Positions 38,451-50,239 of a DNA stretch of 64,000 bases are shown here, piece after piece. The translations under genes were made by a program, and so were the position numbers. Source of the DNA: Geodermatophilaceae bacterium URHA0031 (GTDB taxonomy: Bacteria; Actinomycetota; Actinomycetes; Mycobacteriales; Geodermatophilaceae); the NCBI GenBank assembly GCA_000620205.1, contig JHVP01000003.1, positions 62,001 to 126,000 of the forward strand, given 5' to 3'. The notes below the pieces were generated by a model. The model was given only the letters and a program-made list of their open reading frames with translations, did no database searches and had not been told where the DNA came from. Position 1 is the first letter of the stretch; every line of letters begins with the position of its first letter.

Positions 38451-38584
38451 CCGGTACCCGGCTGTCTCAGCCGTCGACGCGTGTGCTCACCCTGCCGGAC
38501 GGCGGACCGTGCGGTGCCGTAACCATCCCATCACCGCTGGTCAGCGGCTCGTCCGACGCCGGCAACCCCTGCGTCACCCGGCCG

Positions 38585-38722
38585 TCACCCACAGTCCACC
38601 GAGGGCGAACGGCCACCCAGCGACCTGCCGGTCACCACCACGAGCACGCGCCAGAACAGCGCGATGCCTGCAGCGGCCAGGCCAGCGCCGGCCACCCCGG
38701 CCAGCCGGGCCGCCCGTCTCAC
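38585..38722 (-). CDS. Small single-span membrane protein coupled to pyrF
   Basis: A 45-residue protein opening MRRAARLAGVAGAGLAAAGIALFW: basic N-terminus, one hydrophobic helix of about 20 residues, then a polar tail (TGRSLGGRSPSVDCG). Its GTG overlaps the pyrF stop as GTGA, the same coupling used between the other pyr genes, which is the main evidence for translation. Nothing is known of its function; it could be a small membrane anchor or regulator. It would be the last gene of the UMP operon. Confidence 0.55.
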   Translation of the reverse strand: MRRAARLAGVAGAGLAAAGIALFWRVLVVVTGRSLGGRSPSVDCG

Positions 38723-39597
38723 GCGGTGAGCTCGGCCGTCCAGCGGTCGGCGGCGGCACGCAGCGCGGCGGCGTCCGGCCCCGCCCGGAGCACGTCCCGG
38801 GAGACCGTCGGGACGACGGCCCGCCCGGTCCCGAACAGCCGGCGGAGGTCGGCGACCGACCCGCCCTGCGCGCCCAGCCCCGGGGCGAGCACCGGCCCGC
38901 CCAGCCCGTCGAGGTCGACGTCGAGGTCCCGCAGCGTCGCGCCGACGACCACCCCGAACGAGCCGGTCGACGGCCCCCAGCGCCCGGCGACGTCCCGGAC
39001 GGCGGCGATGTCGGGCAGCGGGTCCCCGACCACCCACTCCGGGGTGTTCCAGCCGCGCACGGTGTCGACGACGGCCTGGGCGACCGTCCGCTCCCCCACC
39101 CGGGCGTGCTGGAAGGTGCCGGCGTCGGGGTTCGACGTCCGGGCGAGCACGAACAGCCCGCCGCCGGTGAGCCGCGCGGTGTCCACGGCCGGCTGCAGCG
39201 ACCCCGGGCCCAGGTACGGGCTGACCGTCAGCGCGTCGACCGCCAGCGGGTGCTCCGGGCGCAGGTAGTCGGCGTAGGCGTCCATCGTCGAGCCGATGTC
39301 GCCGCGCTTGGCGTCGGCCAGGACGAGGGCCCCGGCAGCACGGGCGCGTGCCACGGCGTCCTCCAGCACCGCCAGCCCCCGGGAGCCGTGCCGCTCGTAG
39401 AACGCCAGCTGCGGCTTCAGGACGGCGACGTGCCCGGCGAGGGCGTCGACGACGGCGTCGGTGAACCGGGCCAGGCCGTCGGGGCTGTCCGGCAGCCCCC
39501 AGTCGGCCAGCAGCGGCGCGTGCGGGTCGATGCCCACGCACAGCGGCCCGCGGGCGGCGACGGCCCCGGCGAGACGCTCCCCGAACGGGACCCTCAT
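38719..39597 (-). CDS. pyrF: Orotidine 5'-phosphate decarboxylase
   Basis: A 292-residue decarboxylase of the longer type 2 group, the last step of UMP synthesis. Motifs: LCVGIDPHAPLL, VAVLKPQLAFYERHG, and the catalytic LADAKRGDIGSTM, then VSPYLG and the phosphate loop APGLGAQGG. The ATG overlaps the pyrD stop (ATGA); the stop overlaps the small membrane protein gene. Confidence 0.95.
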   Translation of the reverse strand: MRVPFGERLAGAVAARGPLCVGIDPHAPLLADWGLPDSPDGLARFTDAVVDALAGHVAVLKPQLAFYERHGSRGLAVLEDAVARARAAGALVLADAKRGDIGSTMDAYADYLRPEHPLAVDALTVSPYLGPGSLQPAVDTARLTGGGLFVLARTSNPDAGTFQHARVGERTVAQAVVDTVRGWNTPEWVVGDPLPDIAAVRDVAGRWGPSTGSFGVVVGATLRDLDVDLDGLGGPVLAPGLGAQGGSVADLRRLFGTGRAVVPTVSRDVLRAGPDAAALRAAADRWTAELTA

Positions 39598-40505
39598 CGG
39601 TGCGCGTACCCGACGGCGTCGCCGAGCCGGGCGAACCCGCGCTGCGCGAGGGCGTCGGCGAGCTCGGCGTGCACCCGGGCCGGCGCGGAGGGGTCGTTGA
39701 AGACCGCCGTCCCGACCGAGACGGCGCTGGCGCCGGCGAGCACGAACTGCAGGGCGTCCAGGCCGCTGCGGATGCCGCCCATGCCGAGGACCGGGACGTG
39801 CGGCAGCGCCTGGTGCACCTGCCAGACGCAGCGCAGCGCCACCGGGCGGATCGCCGGGCCGGACAGCCCGCCGGTGACCCCGCCGAGCACCGGGCGCATG
39901 GTGTCCGGGTCGATGACCAGCCCCAGCAGGGTGTTGATCATCGACAGCCCGTCGGCGCCGGCGTCGGTGACCGACCGGGCGATCGACACGATGTCGGTGA
40001 CGTCGGGGCTGAGCTTGGCGAAGACCGGGTGCGCCGGGTCCGCCGCCTCCCGCACCGCGGCCACCACGTCGGCGGCGGCGACGGGGTCGCAGGCGAAGAC
40101 CTCGCCGCGGCTCTCCACGTTCGGGCAGGAGATGTTCACCTCCAGCCCGAGCACGCCGGGCACGCCGCGCAGCCGGCCGGCCAGCTCGGCGAAGTGCTCG
40201 ACCCGGGTGCCGGCGATGGAGACGAACGCCCGGGCGCCGCGCCGGGCCAGCCACGGCAGCTCGTCGGCGAGCAGGCCGTCGATTCCCGGGCCCTGCAGGC
40301 CGATGGAGTTGAGCATCCCGCTGGGCGTCTCGGCCATCCGCGGGGTGGGGCGGCCCGAGCGCGGCTGCAGCTGGACCGACTTGGTGACCACGGCGCCGAT
40401 CGCCCCGAGGTCGACGAAGGGCTCGAGCTCCTGCCCGAACGCGGAGCAGCCCGAGGCGGTGAGCACCGGGCTCGGCACCGGTGCGAACGCCAGGGACGTC
40501 GACAT
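39594..40505 (-). CDS. pyrD: Dihydroorotate dehydrogenase, class 1B catalytic subunit
   Basis: A 303-residue FMN enzyme. LTASGCSAFG, TKSVQLQPRSGRPTPRM, GLQGPG, the catalytic-Cys motif VNISCPNV, KLSPDV and the terminal GMGGIRSG and GASAVSVGTA segments define class 1B, which pairs with PyrK and uses NAD. Start: ATG 40505 has AGGGG 8 nt upstream and suits the family length. GTG 40562, overlapping the pyrK stop, would add 19 residues. The ATG lies at the centre of a perfect 24-bp palindrome. Confidence 0.93.
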   Translation of the reverse strand: MSTSLAFAPVPSPVLTASGCSAFGQELEPFVDLGAIGAVVTKSVQLQPRSGRPTPRMAETPSGMLNSIGLQGPGIDGLLADELPWLARRGARAFVSIAGTRVEHFAELAGRLRGVPGVLGLEVNISCPNVESRGEVFACDPVAAADVVAAVREAADPAHPVFAKLSPDVTDIVSIARSVTDAGADGLSMINTLLGLVIDPDTMRPVLGGVTGGLSGPAIRPVALRCVWQVHQALPHVPVLGMGGIRSGLDALQFVLAGASAVSVGTAVFNDPSAPARVHAELADALAQRGFARLGDAVGYAHR

Positions 40506-40516
40506 GTCGACGTCCC
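40493..40516. repeat. Perfect 24-bp palindrome over the pyrD start
   Basis: Half-site GGGACGTCGACA followed by its exact complement. In the pyrD mRNA this folds into a stem that places the ATG in the apex and pairs the GGG of the AGGGG Shine-Dalgarno with the first codons. On the upstream side the sequence continues CACTTCAG, whereas the coding side departs from symmetry after CCC. Confidence 0.8.
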
Positions 40517-40558
40517 CTGAAGTGCCGTGGTGGCCGACGAGGCCCTGCTCGACGGCGG

Positions 40559-41460
40559 TCACGCAACGACCCCCATGGCGGCCGCGCCGACGACGTCGGC
40601 GGTCAGCGTGCCGACGTCGGCGAACCGGACCCGGTCGCCGCCGAACACCGGCCCCTCGGTGCAGGACCGGCTGAACCGGGTCCGCCCGTCGGCACCGACC
40701 ACCGGCAGCACGCACGTCATGCAGACCCCGATCCCGCAGGCCATCGACTCCTCCACCGCGACGTAGGACGGCACCCCGGCGGCGGTGGCCAGCTCGGCGA
40801 CCGCACGGAGCATCCCCATCGGCCCGCAGGCGTAGACGACGCCGACCCCGCCGACCTGCTCGGCGACGGCGTCGGTCACCCACCCCCGGCGGCCCGCGCT
40901 GCCGTCGTCGGTCATCACCGTCACGCCGGCCAGCGCCGTGAGGTCGTCGACCGAGCACAACCGGTCGGCGGAGGCGGCCCCGGCGACCGCGGCGACGTCC
41001 GAGCCCTGCGCACGCAGCGCGCCGGCCAGCCCGACCAGCGCCGCGGCGCCGTAGCCCCCGCCGACCAGCAGCGCGGGCGTGCCGGGTCCCGGCAGCGGGA
41101 AGGGTCGGCCCAGCGGCCCGACGACGTCCACGGTGGCCCCGGGCTGCAACCCGGCCAGCCAGGTCGACCCGGGCCCGTGCGGCGCGACGACCACGGTGAC
41201 CCGCCCGTCGGCCGTACCGGCGATCGCGATCGAGCGGCGCAGCAGCATCGCCGACTCGCGGCCGCCGATGGCGAAGGCGGCGAACTGCCCGGGGACGGCG
41301 CGCTCAGCGATCTCCGGGGCGGCGAACGTCAGCTCCACGTACGCCCCGACCGGCCGGGTGGCTAGCACCTCGACCACCCGCTGCACCGGAGCGTGCTCGG
41401 CCGGCGGGGCCGGCTCGGTCAGGTAAGGGCCATGTTGGCCAACATGGCCCTTCAGCTCGG

Positions 41461-41464
<4 letters not shown>
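40559..41464 (-). CDS. pyrK: Dihydroorotate dehydrogenase electron-transfer subunit
   Basis: A 301-residue FAD/[2Fe-2S] protein passing electrons from PyrD to NAD. The FAD domain ([24 protein letters not shown]), NAD-binding [13 protein letters not shown] and the cluster cysteines in [13 protein letters not shown] plus [10 protein letters not shown] are seen. GTG 41464 overlaps the carB stop. Residues 4-17 ([14 protein letters not shown]) are encoded by a palindrome and repeat not shared by the family; without it the protein would begin [12 protein letters not shown]. Confidence 0.93.
41413..41463. mobile_element. 28-bp perfect palindrome flanked by 9-bp direct repeats, inside pyrK start
   Basis: The palindrome 41425-41452 has half-site AAGGGCCATGTTGG. 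TGACCGAGC (minus-strand reading) flanks it at 41455-41463 and 41413-41421. The duplicated unit adds 42 nt, exactly 14 codons, and the first repeat contains the carB stop/pyrK start overlap. This looks like the footprint of a tiny palindromic element that inserted with a target-site duplication. Mobility is inferred; it encodes nothing itself. Confidence 0.6.
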
Positions 41465-44780
<3,316 letters not shown>

Positions 44781-44781
<1 letters not shown>

Positions 44782-45935
44782 CAGGCCTTCTCCCCCGTCG
44801 TCTCGTGCACCTGGAGTGGTGGACTCACGGCGTCCCCGCGCTCGGCAGCCATGAGGTCGACGAACCGGCCGAACAGCGGGTTGGCGTCGTGCGGACCGGC
44901 GGCGGCCTCCGGGTGGAACTGGACGCTGAACGCGGGCGCCTCGGTCAGCCGCAGCCCCTCCACCACCTGGTCGTTGAGGCCGACGTGGCTGACCTCCACC
45001 GGGCCGAACGGGGTGTCGACCGGCCGGTCCAGCGGGGCGTCGACGGCGAAGCCGTGGTTGTGGCTGGTGACCCGCACGGTGCCGCTGACCCGGTCCAGCA
45101 CCGGCTGGTTCAGGCCGCGGTGGCCGAAGCGCAGCTTGTAGGTGCCCAGCCCCAGCGCCCGGCCCAGGATCTGGTTGCCGAAGCAGATGCCGAACAGCGG
45201 CCGGCGGGCCTCGAGGACCCCGCGGACGGCGGCGACGGCGTAGTCGGCGGCCGCCGGGTCGCCGGGGCCGTTCGACACGAACACGCCGTCGACGCCCGCC
45301 CCGAGCAGCTGCTCGGCGGTCGCCGTGGCCGGGAGCACGTGGGTCTCCACACCCAGCTCGGCCAGGTACCGCGGGGTGGCGGTCTTGATGCCCAGGTCCA
45401 GCGCGGCGATGGTGAACCGCTTCTCCCCCACCGCCGGGACGACGTAGGCCGCGGCGGCGCTGACACTCGGCGCGAGGTCCGCACCGCTCATGCTCGGGCT
45501 GGCGGTCACCTCCGCCAGGAGCTCGTCCGCGCCCAGCTCGGTGCTGATGCCCGCGCGCATGGCACCGCGGTCGCGCAGGTGCCTGGTCAGCGCCCGGGTG
45601 TCGATGCCGCTGATCCCCACCACGCCCTGGGCGACGAGTTCGTCGTCCAGGCTGCCGGTGGCCCGCCAGTTCGCCGGGCGGCGGGCGGGGTCGCGGACGA
45701 CGAAGCCGGCGACCCACATCCGGCGGCTCTCGTCGTCCTCGCCGTTCACCCCGGTGTTGCCGATGTGCGGCGCGGTCATCGCGACGATCTGGCCGGCGTA
45801 GCTGGGGTCGGTGAGGGTCTCCTGGTAGCCGGTCATCCCGGTGGAGAACACCGCCTCGCCGACCGTCGTGCCGGTCGCGCCGTAGGCCTCGCCGCGGAAC
45901 GTGCGCCCGTCTTCCAATACCAAGATCGCGCTCAA
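44781..45935 (-). CDS. carA: Carbamoyl-phosphate synthase small subunit
   Basis: A 384-residue glutaminase subunit. The N-terminal domain has [25 protein letters not shown]. The class I amidotransferase domain has VSNGPGDP, the nucleophile in [12 protein letters not shown], and the His/Glu in FHPEAAAGP. The TTG start at 45935 overlaps the pyrC stop (TTGA) and has GGGAAGG 7-8 nt upstream. The first codons (ATCTTGGTATTGGAA) are strikingly AT-rich for this genome, probably to keep the start unfolded. Confidence 0.96.
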
Positions 45936-47218
45936 CGCTGTGCCTTCCCGTCCAGAACGGTCGCCGTCCCGCGCAGGAACGTGGCGACCACCCGGCCGGG
46001 GAGCTCCCGGCCGGCATAGGGGCTGTTGCGGCTGCGGCTGGCCAGCGCGGCCGGGTCGACGGTGGCCCGGTGCGTGGGGTCCAGCAGCAGCAGGGTGGCC
46101 GGCTCGCCGACGGCGAGCGGGCGGCCGTGGGACTCGAGCCGGCCGATCGCCGCGGGGGCGACCGACATCCGCTCGGCGACGCCGCGCCAGTCGAGCAGCC
46201 CGGGCTCGACCATGGTCTGCACGACGACCGAGAGCGCCTGCTCGAGGCCGAGCATCCCCGGGCGGGCGGAGGCCCACTCGCTCTCCTTGTCCTCCACCGC
46301 GTGCGGCGCGTGGTCGGTGGCGACGGCGTCGATCGTGCCGTCGGCCAGGCCGGCCCGCAGCGCCTGCACGTCGGCCTCGGTGCGCAGCGGTGGGTTGACC
46401 TTGAAGACCGGGTCGTAGCTCTCGGCGCACTCGTCGGTGAGCAGCAGGTGGTGCGGGGTGACCTCGGCGGTGACCTGCACGCCCCGGCCCTTCGCCCAGC
46501 GCAGGATCTCCACCGAGCCCGCCGTCGACACGTGGCAGACGTGCAGCCGGGCGCCGACGTGCCCGGCGAGCAGCACGTCGCGGGCGATCACCGCCTCCTC
46601 GGCGGCCGCCGGCCAGCCGGTCAGCCCGAGCCGGGCGGAGCGGTCGCCCTCGTTCATCTGCGCGCCGACGGTGAGCCGGGGCTCCTCGGCGTGCTGCGCG
46701 ACGACGCCGTCCAGCGCCTTGACGTACTCCAGCGCGCGGCGCATCAGCGCCGGGTCGGCGACGCAGTGCCCGTCGTCGGAGAAGACCCGCACCCGGGCGG
46801 CGGAGTCGGCCATCGCGCCGAGCTCGGCCAGCCGCTCGCCGCGCAGCCCGACGGTGACCGCACCGACCGGGACGACGTCGACCAGCCCGGCCTGCTGGCC
46901 CAGCCGCCACACCTGCTCGACGACGCCGGCGGTGTCGGCGACCGGGTCGGTGTTGGCCATCGCGTGGACGGCGGTGTACCCGCCCAGCGCGGCGGCGCGG
47001 CTGCCGGTCTCGACGGTCTCGGCGTCCTCCCGGCCCGGCTCACGCAGGTGGGTGTGCAGGTCGACCAGGCCGGGCAGCGCGACCAGCCCGGCGGCGTCGA
47101 CGACGTCGGCGCCGGGCACGGTGAGCGAGTCGCCGATGGCGGCGATCCGGCCGTCCTCCACGAGGACGTCCACGGCGTCCTCGCCGTACGGCCTCGGGCC
47201 CTTGATCAGGATCGTCAT
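45932..47218 (-). CDS. pyrC: Dihydroorotase
   Basis: A 428-residue class I dihydroorotase. The zinc site is [10 protein letters not shown] (about residues 53-62), further ligands lie in [13 protein letters not shown] and the catalytic Asp in [12 protein letters not shown]. The C-terminal [11 protein letters not shown] loop is typical. The ATG is preceded by a 66-bp spacer that shares a repeat with the pyrR-pyrB spacer. The stop overlaps carA. Confidence 0.95.
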   Translation of the reverse strand: MTILIKGPRPYGEDAVDVLVEDGRIAAIGDSLTVPGADVVDAAGLVALPGLVDLHTHLREPGREDAETVETGSRAAALGGYTAVHAMANTDPVADTAGVVEQVWRLGQQAGLVDVVPVGAVTVGLRGERLAELGAMADSAARVRVFSDDGHCVADPALMRRALEYVKALDGVVAQHAEEPRLTVGAQMNEGDRSARLGLTGWPAAAEEAVIARDVLLAGHVGARLHVCHVSTAGSVEILRWAKGRGVQVTAEVTPHHLLLTDECAESYDPVFKVNPPLRTEADVQALRAGLADGTIDAVATDHAPHAVEDKESEWASARPGMLGLEQALSVVVQTMVEPGLLDWRGVAERMSVAPAAIGRLESHGRPLAVGEPATLLLLDPTHRATVDPAALASRSRNSPYAGRELPGRVVATFLRGTATVLDGKAQR

Positions 47219-47284
47219 GTGTCCATGCCTCGCTCCGCTCGGAGGTTCGCTCCGCGCCTCACTCGCTGGCGCTCGCTTCGATGC
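47219..47284 (-). repeat. Purine-rich spacer repeat, pyrB-pyrC
   Basis: On the minus strand the spacer contains GAGCATCGAAGCGAG and GGAGCGAACC/GAGCGGAGCGAGG tracts. Very similar runs occur in the pyrR-pyrB spacer at 48212-48287. These are the only two non-overlapping junctions of the operon. Function unknown. Confidence 0.5.
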
Positions 47285-48211
47285 TCACTCACTGCCGGGA
47301 GCCCCTCCCAGGAGCAGGTAGAGGACCGCCATCCGGACCGAGACGCCGTTGCCGACCTGGTCGACGATCGTGGAACGGGCCGAGTCGGCCACCTCTGCTG
47401 CGATCTCCATGCCGCGGTTCATCGGGCCCGGGTGCATGACGATCGCCTCGTCAGGCAGGGTGCCCATCCGGCGGGCGTCCAGGCCGTACCGGCGGCTGTA
47501 CTCGCGGGCGCTGGGGAAGAACGAGGCGTTCATCCGCTCCGCCTGGACCCGCAGCATCATCACGACGTCGGCCTTGGGGAGGACGGCGTCCAGGTCGTAG
47601 CCGACCGTGACCGGCCAGCTGCCGACACCGACCGGCAGCAGGGTGGGCGGGGCAACCAGGGTGACCTCGGCGCCCAGCGTGGCGAGCAGCCAGACGTTGG
47701 ACCGGGCCACCCGGCTGTGCAGCACGTCGCCCACGATGACCACCCGGACGCCGTCGAGCCGGCCCAGCCGCTGCCGGATCGTGTAGGCGTCCAGCAGCGC
47801 CTGCGTCGGGTGCTCGTGGGTGCCGTCGCCGGCGTTGACCACGCTGCCCTGCACCCACTGCGCGAGCCGGTGCGGGGCCCCGGAGGCGCCGTGCCGCACC
47901 ACGATCGCGTCGCTGCCCATCGCCTCCAGGGTCAGCGCGGTGTCCTTGAGGCTCTCCCCCTTGGAGACGCTGCTGCCCTTGGCGGAGAAGTTGATGACGT
48001 CGGCGCTCAACCGCTTGGCGGCCAGCTCGAAGGAGATCCGGGTGCGGGTGGAGTCCTCGTAGAAGAGGTTGACCACGGTGCGGCCGCGCAGCGTCGGCAG
48101 CTTCTTGACCTCACGACCGGCCAGCGCGGACTCGATCTGCGCCGCGGTGTCGAGCACCAGCGTGGCGTCGTCGCGGTCCAGGTCGGCAGCCTCCAGCAGG
48201 TGCCGCTTCAC
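47285..48211 (-). CDS. pyrB: Aspartate carbamoyltransferase catalytic subunit
   Basis: A 308-residue ATCase. Carbamoyl-phosphate loop [14 protein letters not shown], the 80s loop [14 protein letters not shown], and the [12 protein letters not shown] and MHPGPMNRG segments are all present. No regulatory PyrI is encoded nearby. GTG 48211 is preferred because family members begin M(K)RHLL; GTG 48217 is two codons upstream. It lies between pyrR and pyrC. Confidence 0.95.
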   Translation of the reverse strand: MKRHLLEAADLDRDDATLVLDTAAQIESALAGREVKKLPTLRGRTVVNLFYEDSTRTRISFELAAKRLSADVINFSAKGSSVSKGESLKDTALTLEAMGSDAIVVRHGASGAPHRLAQWVQGSVVNAGDGTHEHPTQALLDAYTIRQRLGRLDGVRVVIVGDVLHSRVARSNVWLLATLGAEVTLVAPPTLLPVGVGSWPVTVGYDLDAVLPKADVVMMLRVQAERMNASFFPSAREYSRRYGLDARRMGTLPDEAIVMHPGPMNRGMEIAAEVADSARSTIVDQVGNGVSVRMAVLYLLLGGAPGSE

Positions 48212-48287
48212 GACCACACCTGCTCGGCTCCGCGGTCGCTCCGCTCCTCGCTCGCAGGCCTCGCTGCGATGCTCGCTCCCTGTCGCC
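48212..48287 (-). repeat. Purine-rich spacer repeat, pyrR-pyrB
   Basis: On the minus strand it contains GAGCATCGCAGCGAGG and GCGAGGAGCGGAGCGACC, matching the tracts in the pyrB-pyrC spacer (47219-47284). No Rho-independent terminator with a U-tract is seen, so transcription probably continues through. Confidence 0.5.
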
Positions 48288-48851
48288 TCACGACGTCACC
48301 GTCACCGAGTCGGCGCCGTCGACCTCGGCCAGCCGCACCTTCACCGACTGGGAGCGGGACGTCGGGACGTTCTTGCCCACGTAGTCGGCGCGGATCGGCA
48401 GCTCCCGGTGACCCCGGTCGACCAGCACCGCCAGCTGCACCGCGCGGGGGCGGCCGAGGTCGCGCAGCGCGTCCAGCGCAGCGCGGACGGAGCGGCCGGA
48501 GAACAGGACGTCGTCGACGAGCACGACCAGCCGGCCGTCGATGCCGGCCTCCGGCAGCCGGGTGTCCTCCAGCGCCCGGACCCCGCGCAGCCGCAGGTCG
48601 TCGCGGTAGAGGGTGATGTCGACGGTGCCGACGTCGACGCGGACGCCGCTGAAGGTCTCGATCCGGCCGGCGAGCCGGCGGGCCAGCGGCGCTCCGCGGG
48701 TGGGGATGCCGACCAGGACCAGGGACCCGAGGTCGGGACCCGCCTTCTCGATCAACTGGTGGGCGATCCGGTCGACCACCCGGCCGACGTCGTCGGCGGA
48801 GAGCAACGGGGCGGTCGTCGGTTCAGCGGGCAGCGCAGATGACTCGGTCAT
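48288..48851 (-). CDS. pyrR: PyrR bifunctional pyrimidine regulator / uracil phosphoribosyltransferase
   Basis: A 187-residue PRT-fold protein with the PRPP loop [22 protein letters not shown] and the [13 protein letters not shown] and DITLYRDDL segments of PyrR. In the presence of UMP it binds pyr mRNA. The ATG has a strong AAGGAGG 5 nt upstream, and the RNA target lies immediately before that site, so translational autoregulation is expected, as described for mycobacteria. It heads the complete UMP operon. Confidence 0.95.
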   Translation of the reverse strand: MTESSALPAEPTTAPLLSADDVGRVVDRIAHQLIEKAGPDLGSLVLVGIPTRGAPLARRLAGRIETFSGVRVDVGTVDITLYRDDLRLRGVRALEDTRLPEAGIDGRLVVLVDDVLFSGRSVRAALDALRDLGRPRAVQLAVLVDRGHRELPIRADYVGKNVPTSRSQSVKVRLAEVDGADSVTVTS

Positions 48852-48856
48852 CGCAG

Positions 48857-48890
48857 CCTCCTTCCCCGCCTCACGGGACGGGTCGTTAAA
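48857..48890 (-). promoter_or_regulatory. PyrR-binding RNA element overlapping the pyrR ribosome-binding site
   Basis: On the minus strand the leader holds TTTAAC, then GTCCCGTGAGGC, then GGGGAAGGAGG. The middle block fits the PyrR consensus UCC-N-GNGAGG-Y known from Bacillus and found before actinobacterial pyrR. The Shine-Dalgarno (48864-48857) is 3 nt downstream of the loop, so PyrR-UMP binding would occlude it. Confidence 0.8.
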
Positions 48891-49050
48891 GGAGTGGGCC
48901 GTCGTCGACGCGGCTGCGCCGGCGGCGGTGTGGACCGCGGACGACGGTACTGCACAGCACGGTGTGACCCCGATCGCGCCCGTTCACCCGGCCCTGGTGA
49001 GAGATCTGACCCATCAGAGCGACCTGACTGTTGCCGACTCGCCAAGACCA

Positions 49051-49063
49051 GTACTCTGCGTCA
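49051..49063 (-). promoter_or_regulatory. BldD-box-like operator over the bldD promoter
   Basis: The minus-strand reading TGACGCAGAGTAC matches the S. coelicolor BldD consensus TNACNC-N-GNGTNA at all fixed positions but the last. It overlaps a plus-strand -10 candidate TACTCT (49052-49057), 50 nt before the bldD ATG. Autorepression is inferred. Confidence 0.6.
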
Positions 49064-49106
49064 CCAGTACCGTCCCGATACGACGACAGTCAGTGAGCAG
49101 AGGGTC

Positions 49107-49649
49107 ATGAGCACCGACTACTCCAGGGCGCTTGGCGCCCGCCTGCGGGCGATCCGCAACCAGCAAGGACTGTCGTTGCAGGGCGTGGAGGACAAGTCCC
49201 ACGGCCGGTGGAAGGCCGTCGTCGTCGGCTCGTACGAGCGTGGCGACCGTGCCGTCACCGTGCAGCGGCTCTCCGAGCTCGCCGTGTTCTACGGCGTGCC
49301 GGTCTCCGAGCTCCTGCCCGACCCGCGGCCCAGCTCCGCGGTCACCAAGAGCACCAAGATCGTGCTGAACCTGGAGTCGCTGGGCTCGCTGCCCGCCGAC
49401 GAGGCCGGCCCGCTCGCCCGGTACGCCTCGACGATCCAGGCGCAGCGGCACGACTACAACGGCAAGGTGCTCTCGATCCGCGCCGAGGACCTCAAGTCCC
49501 TGGCGATCATCTACGACATGAGCCCCGACGAGCTGACCACCCGGCTCATCGAGTGGGGCGTGCTCTCCCCCGGCGCCGACGGCAGCATCTACTCCGACGT
49601 CGACGACGACGAGCCCGCCTGGGGCGACCGCCGCCGCTCCCCGCGGTGA
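49107..49649 (+). CDS. bldD: BldD-like developmental regulator, c-di-GMP responsive
   Basis: A 180-residue regulator. Residues 1-75 are an XRE-type helix-turn-helix (YSRALGARLRAIRNQQGLSLQGVEDKSHGRWKA). The C-terminal domain keeps the c-di-GMP signature RxD-x8-RxxD as Arg114-His-Asp116 and Arg125-Ala-Glu-Asp128, the same numbering as in S. coelicolor, where c-di-GMP drives dimerisation and repression. An acidic C-terminal tail is extra. The ATG has AGAGGG close upstream. It is divergent from pyrR and followed by three stacked hairpins. Confidence 0.92.
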   Translation: MSTDYSRALGARLRAIRNQQGLSLQGVEDKSHGRWKAVVVGSYERGDRAVTVQRLSELAVFYGVPVSELLPDPRPSSAVTKSTKIVLNLESLGSLPADEAGPLARYASTIQAQRHDYNGKVLSIRAEDLKSLAIIYDMSPDELTTRLIEWGVLSPGADGSIYSDVDDDEPAWGDRRRSPR

Positions 49650-49678
49650 CACTGCGATCCTGACGGATCGCACCGCGG
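49641..49678 (+). terminator. Hairpin across the bldD stop codon
   Basis: The outer stem CCGCGGTG (49641-49648) pairs with CACCGCGG (49671-49678), and an inner stem CGATCC pairs with GGATCG around TGAC. The stop codon lies at the outer stem base. It is the first of three structures before the convergent nusB. Confidence 0.6.
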
Positions 49679-49688
49679 CCAGGAGCCC

Positions 49689-49748
49689 GGAAGGACCCCT
49701 CTGCCCCCCACCGCTCGCACGCTCGCGGCGGGCCCCTGCAGAGGGGCC
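49689..49748 (+). repeat. 3'-end hairpin element, copy D
   Basis: GGAAGGACCC opening, outer stem CCCCTCTGC with GCAGAGGGG, CCCCCCAC, inner stem CCGC with GCGG around TCGCACGCTC, and GGGCCCC on the return. It keeps the single unpaired A of GGACCC. Unlike the other copies, it stands 40 nt from the stop codon, after a separate hairpin. Confidence 0.78.
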
Positions 49749-49784
49749 GCGCGCGCACCGTGGTCACGTTGGCATCGAACGCGA

Positions 49785-49814
49785 AGAGCCCACCCTGCTG
49801 TCAGGGTGGGCTCT
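49785..49814. terminator. Bidirectional terminator between bldD and nusB
   Basis: AGAGCCCACCCTG, loop CTGT, CAGGGTGGGCTCT: a perfect 13-bp stem between convergent genes with short pyrimidine runs on both sides. Confidence 0.85.
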
Positions 49815-49830
49815 CTGCGTTCGCGATCCC

Positions 49831-50235
49831 TCAGGTGGGGATCTCGGCCTTGACGATGCCGCCGAGCACGCCGTTGACGTAGGCCGGTGAGTCGTCGGTG
49901 GACAGCGCCTTCGCCAACTCCACCGCCTCGTCGATCACCACCGCGTCGGGGACGTCGTCCACCCACAGCAGCTCGTACACCGCCATCCGCAGGATCGCGC
50001 GGTCGACGTCGGGCAGCCGGTCGAGCGACCAGCCCGACGCGTGCTCCTCGATCAGCTCGTCGATCCGGGCGCCCTGCTCGACCGCACCCTCGACCAGCCG
50101 GACGGCGTGGTCGGGCACCGGCGGGTTGCCGTCGGTGACGCGGTCGCGCAGCACGGCGAGCGGGTCGCTGCGGCGCAGGTCGGCCTCGTAGAGGACGTCG
50201 ACCGCGCGCTTGCGCGCCTTGGAACGAGCGCTCAC
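49831..50235 (-). CDS. nusB: Transcription antitermination factor NusB
   Basis: A 134-residue all-helical protein that binds boxA RNA with NusE in rRNA antitermination. Typical segments: ARSKARKRAVDVLYEADLR, LPDVDRAILRMAVYELL, VVIDEAVELAKALSTDDSPAYVNGVLG. GTG 50235, 4 nt after the efp stop, is preferred to 50271, which would overlap efp by 32 nt. It is the last gene of the aroQ-pepP-efp-nusB stretch. Confidence 0.94.
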   Translation of the reverse strand: MSARSKARKRAVDVLYEADLRRSDPLAVLRDRVTDGNPPVPDHAVRLVEGAVEQGARIDELIEEHASGWSLDRLPDVDRAILRMAVYELLWVDDVPDAVVIDEAVELAKALSTDDSPAYVNGVLGGIVKAEIPT

Positions 50236-50239
50236 GAGG

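Noticed and set aside
48981-49001. GTTCACCC sequence between pyrR and bldD resembling a Pho-box unit
   Set aside because: Only one unit is present, with no second repeat in 11-nt phase.
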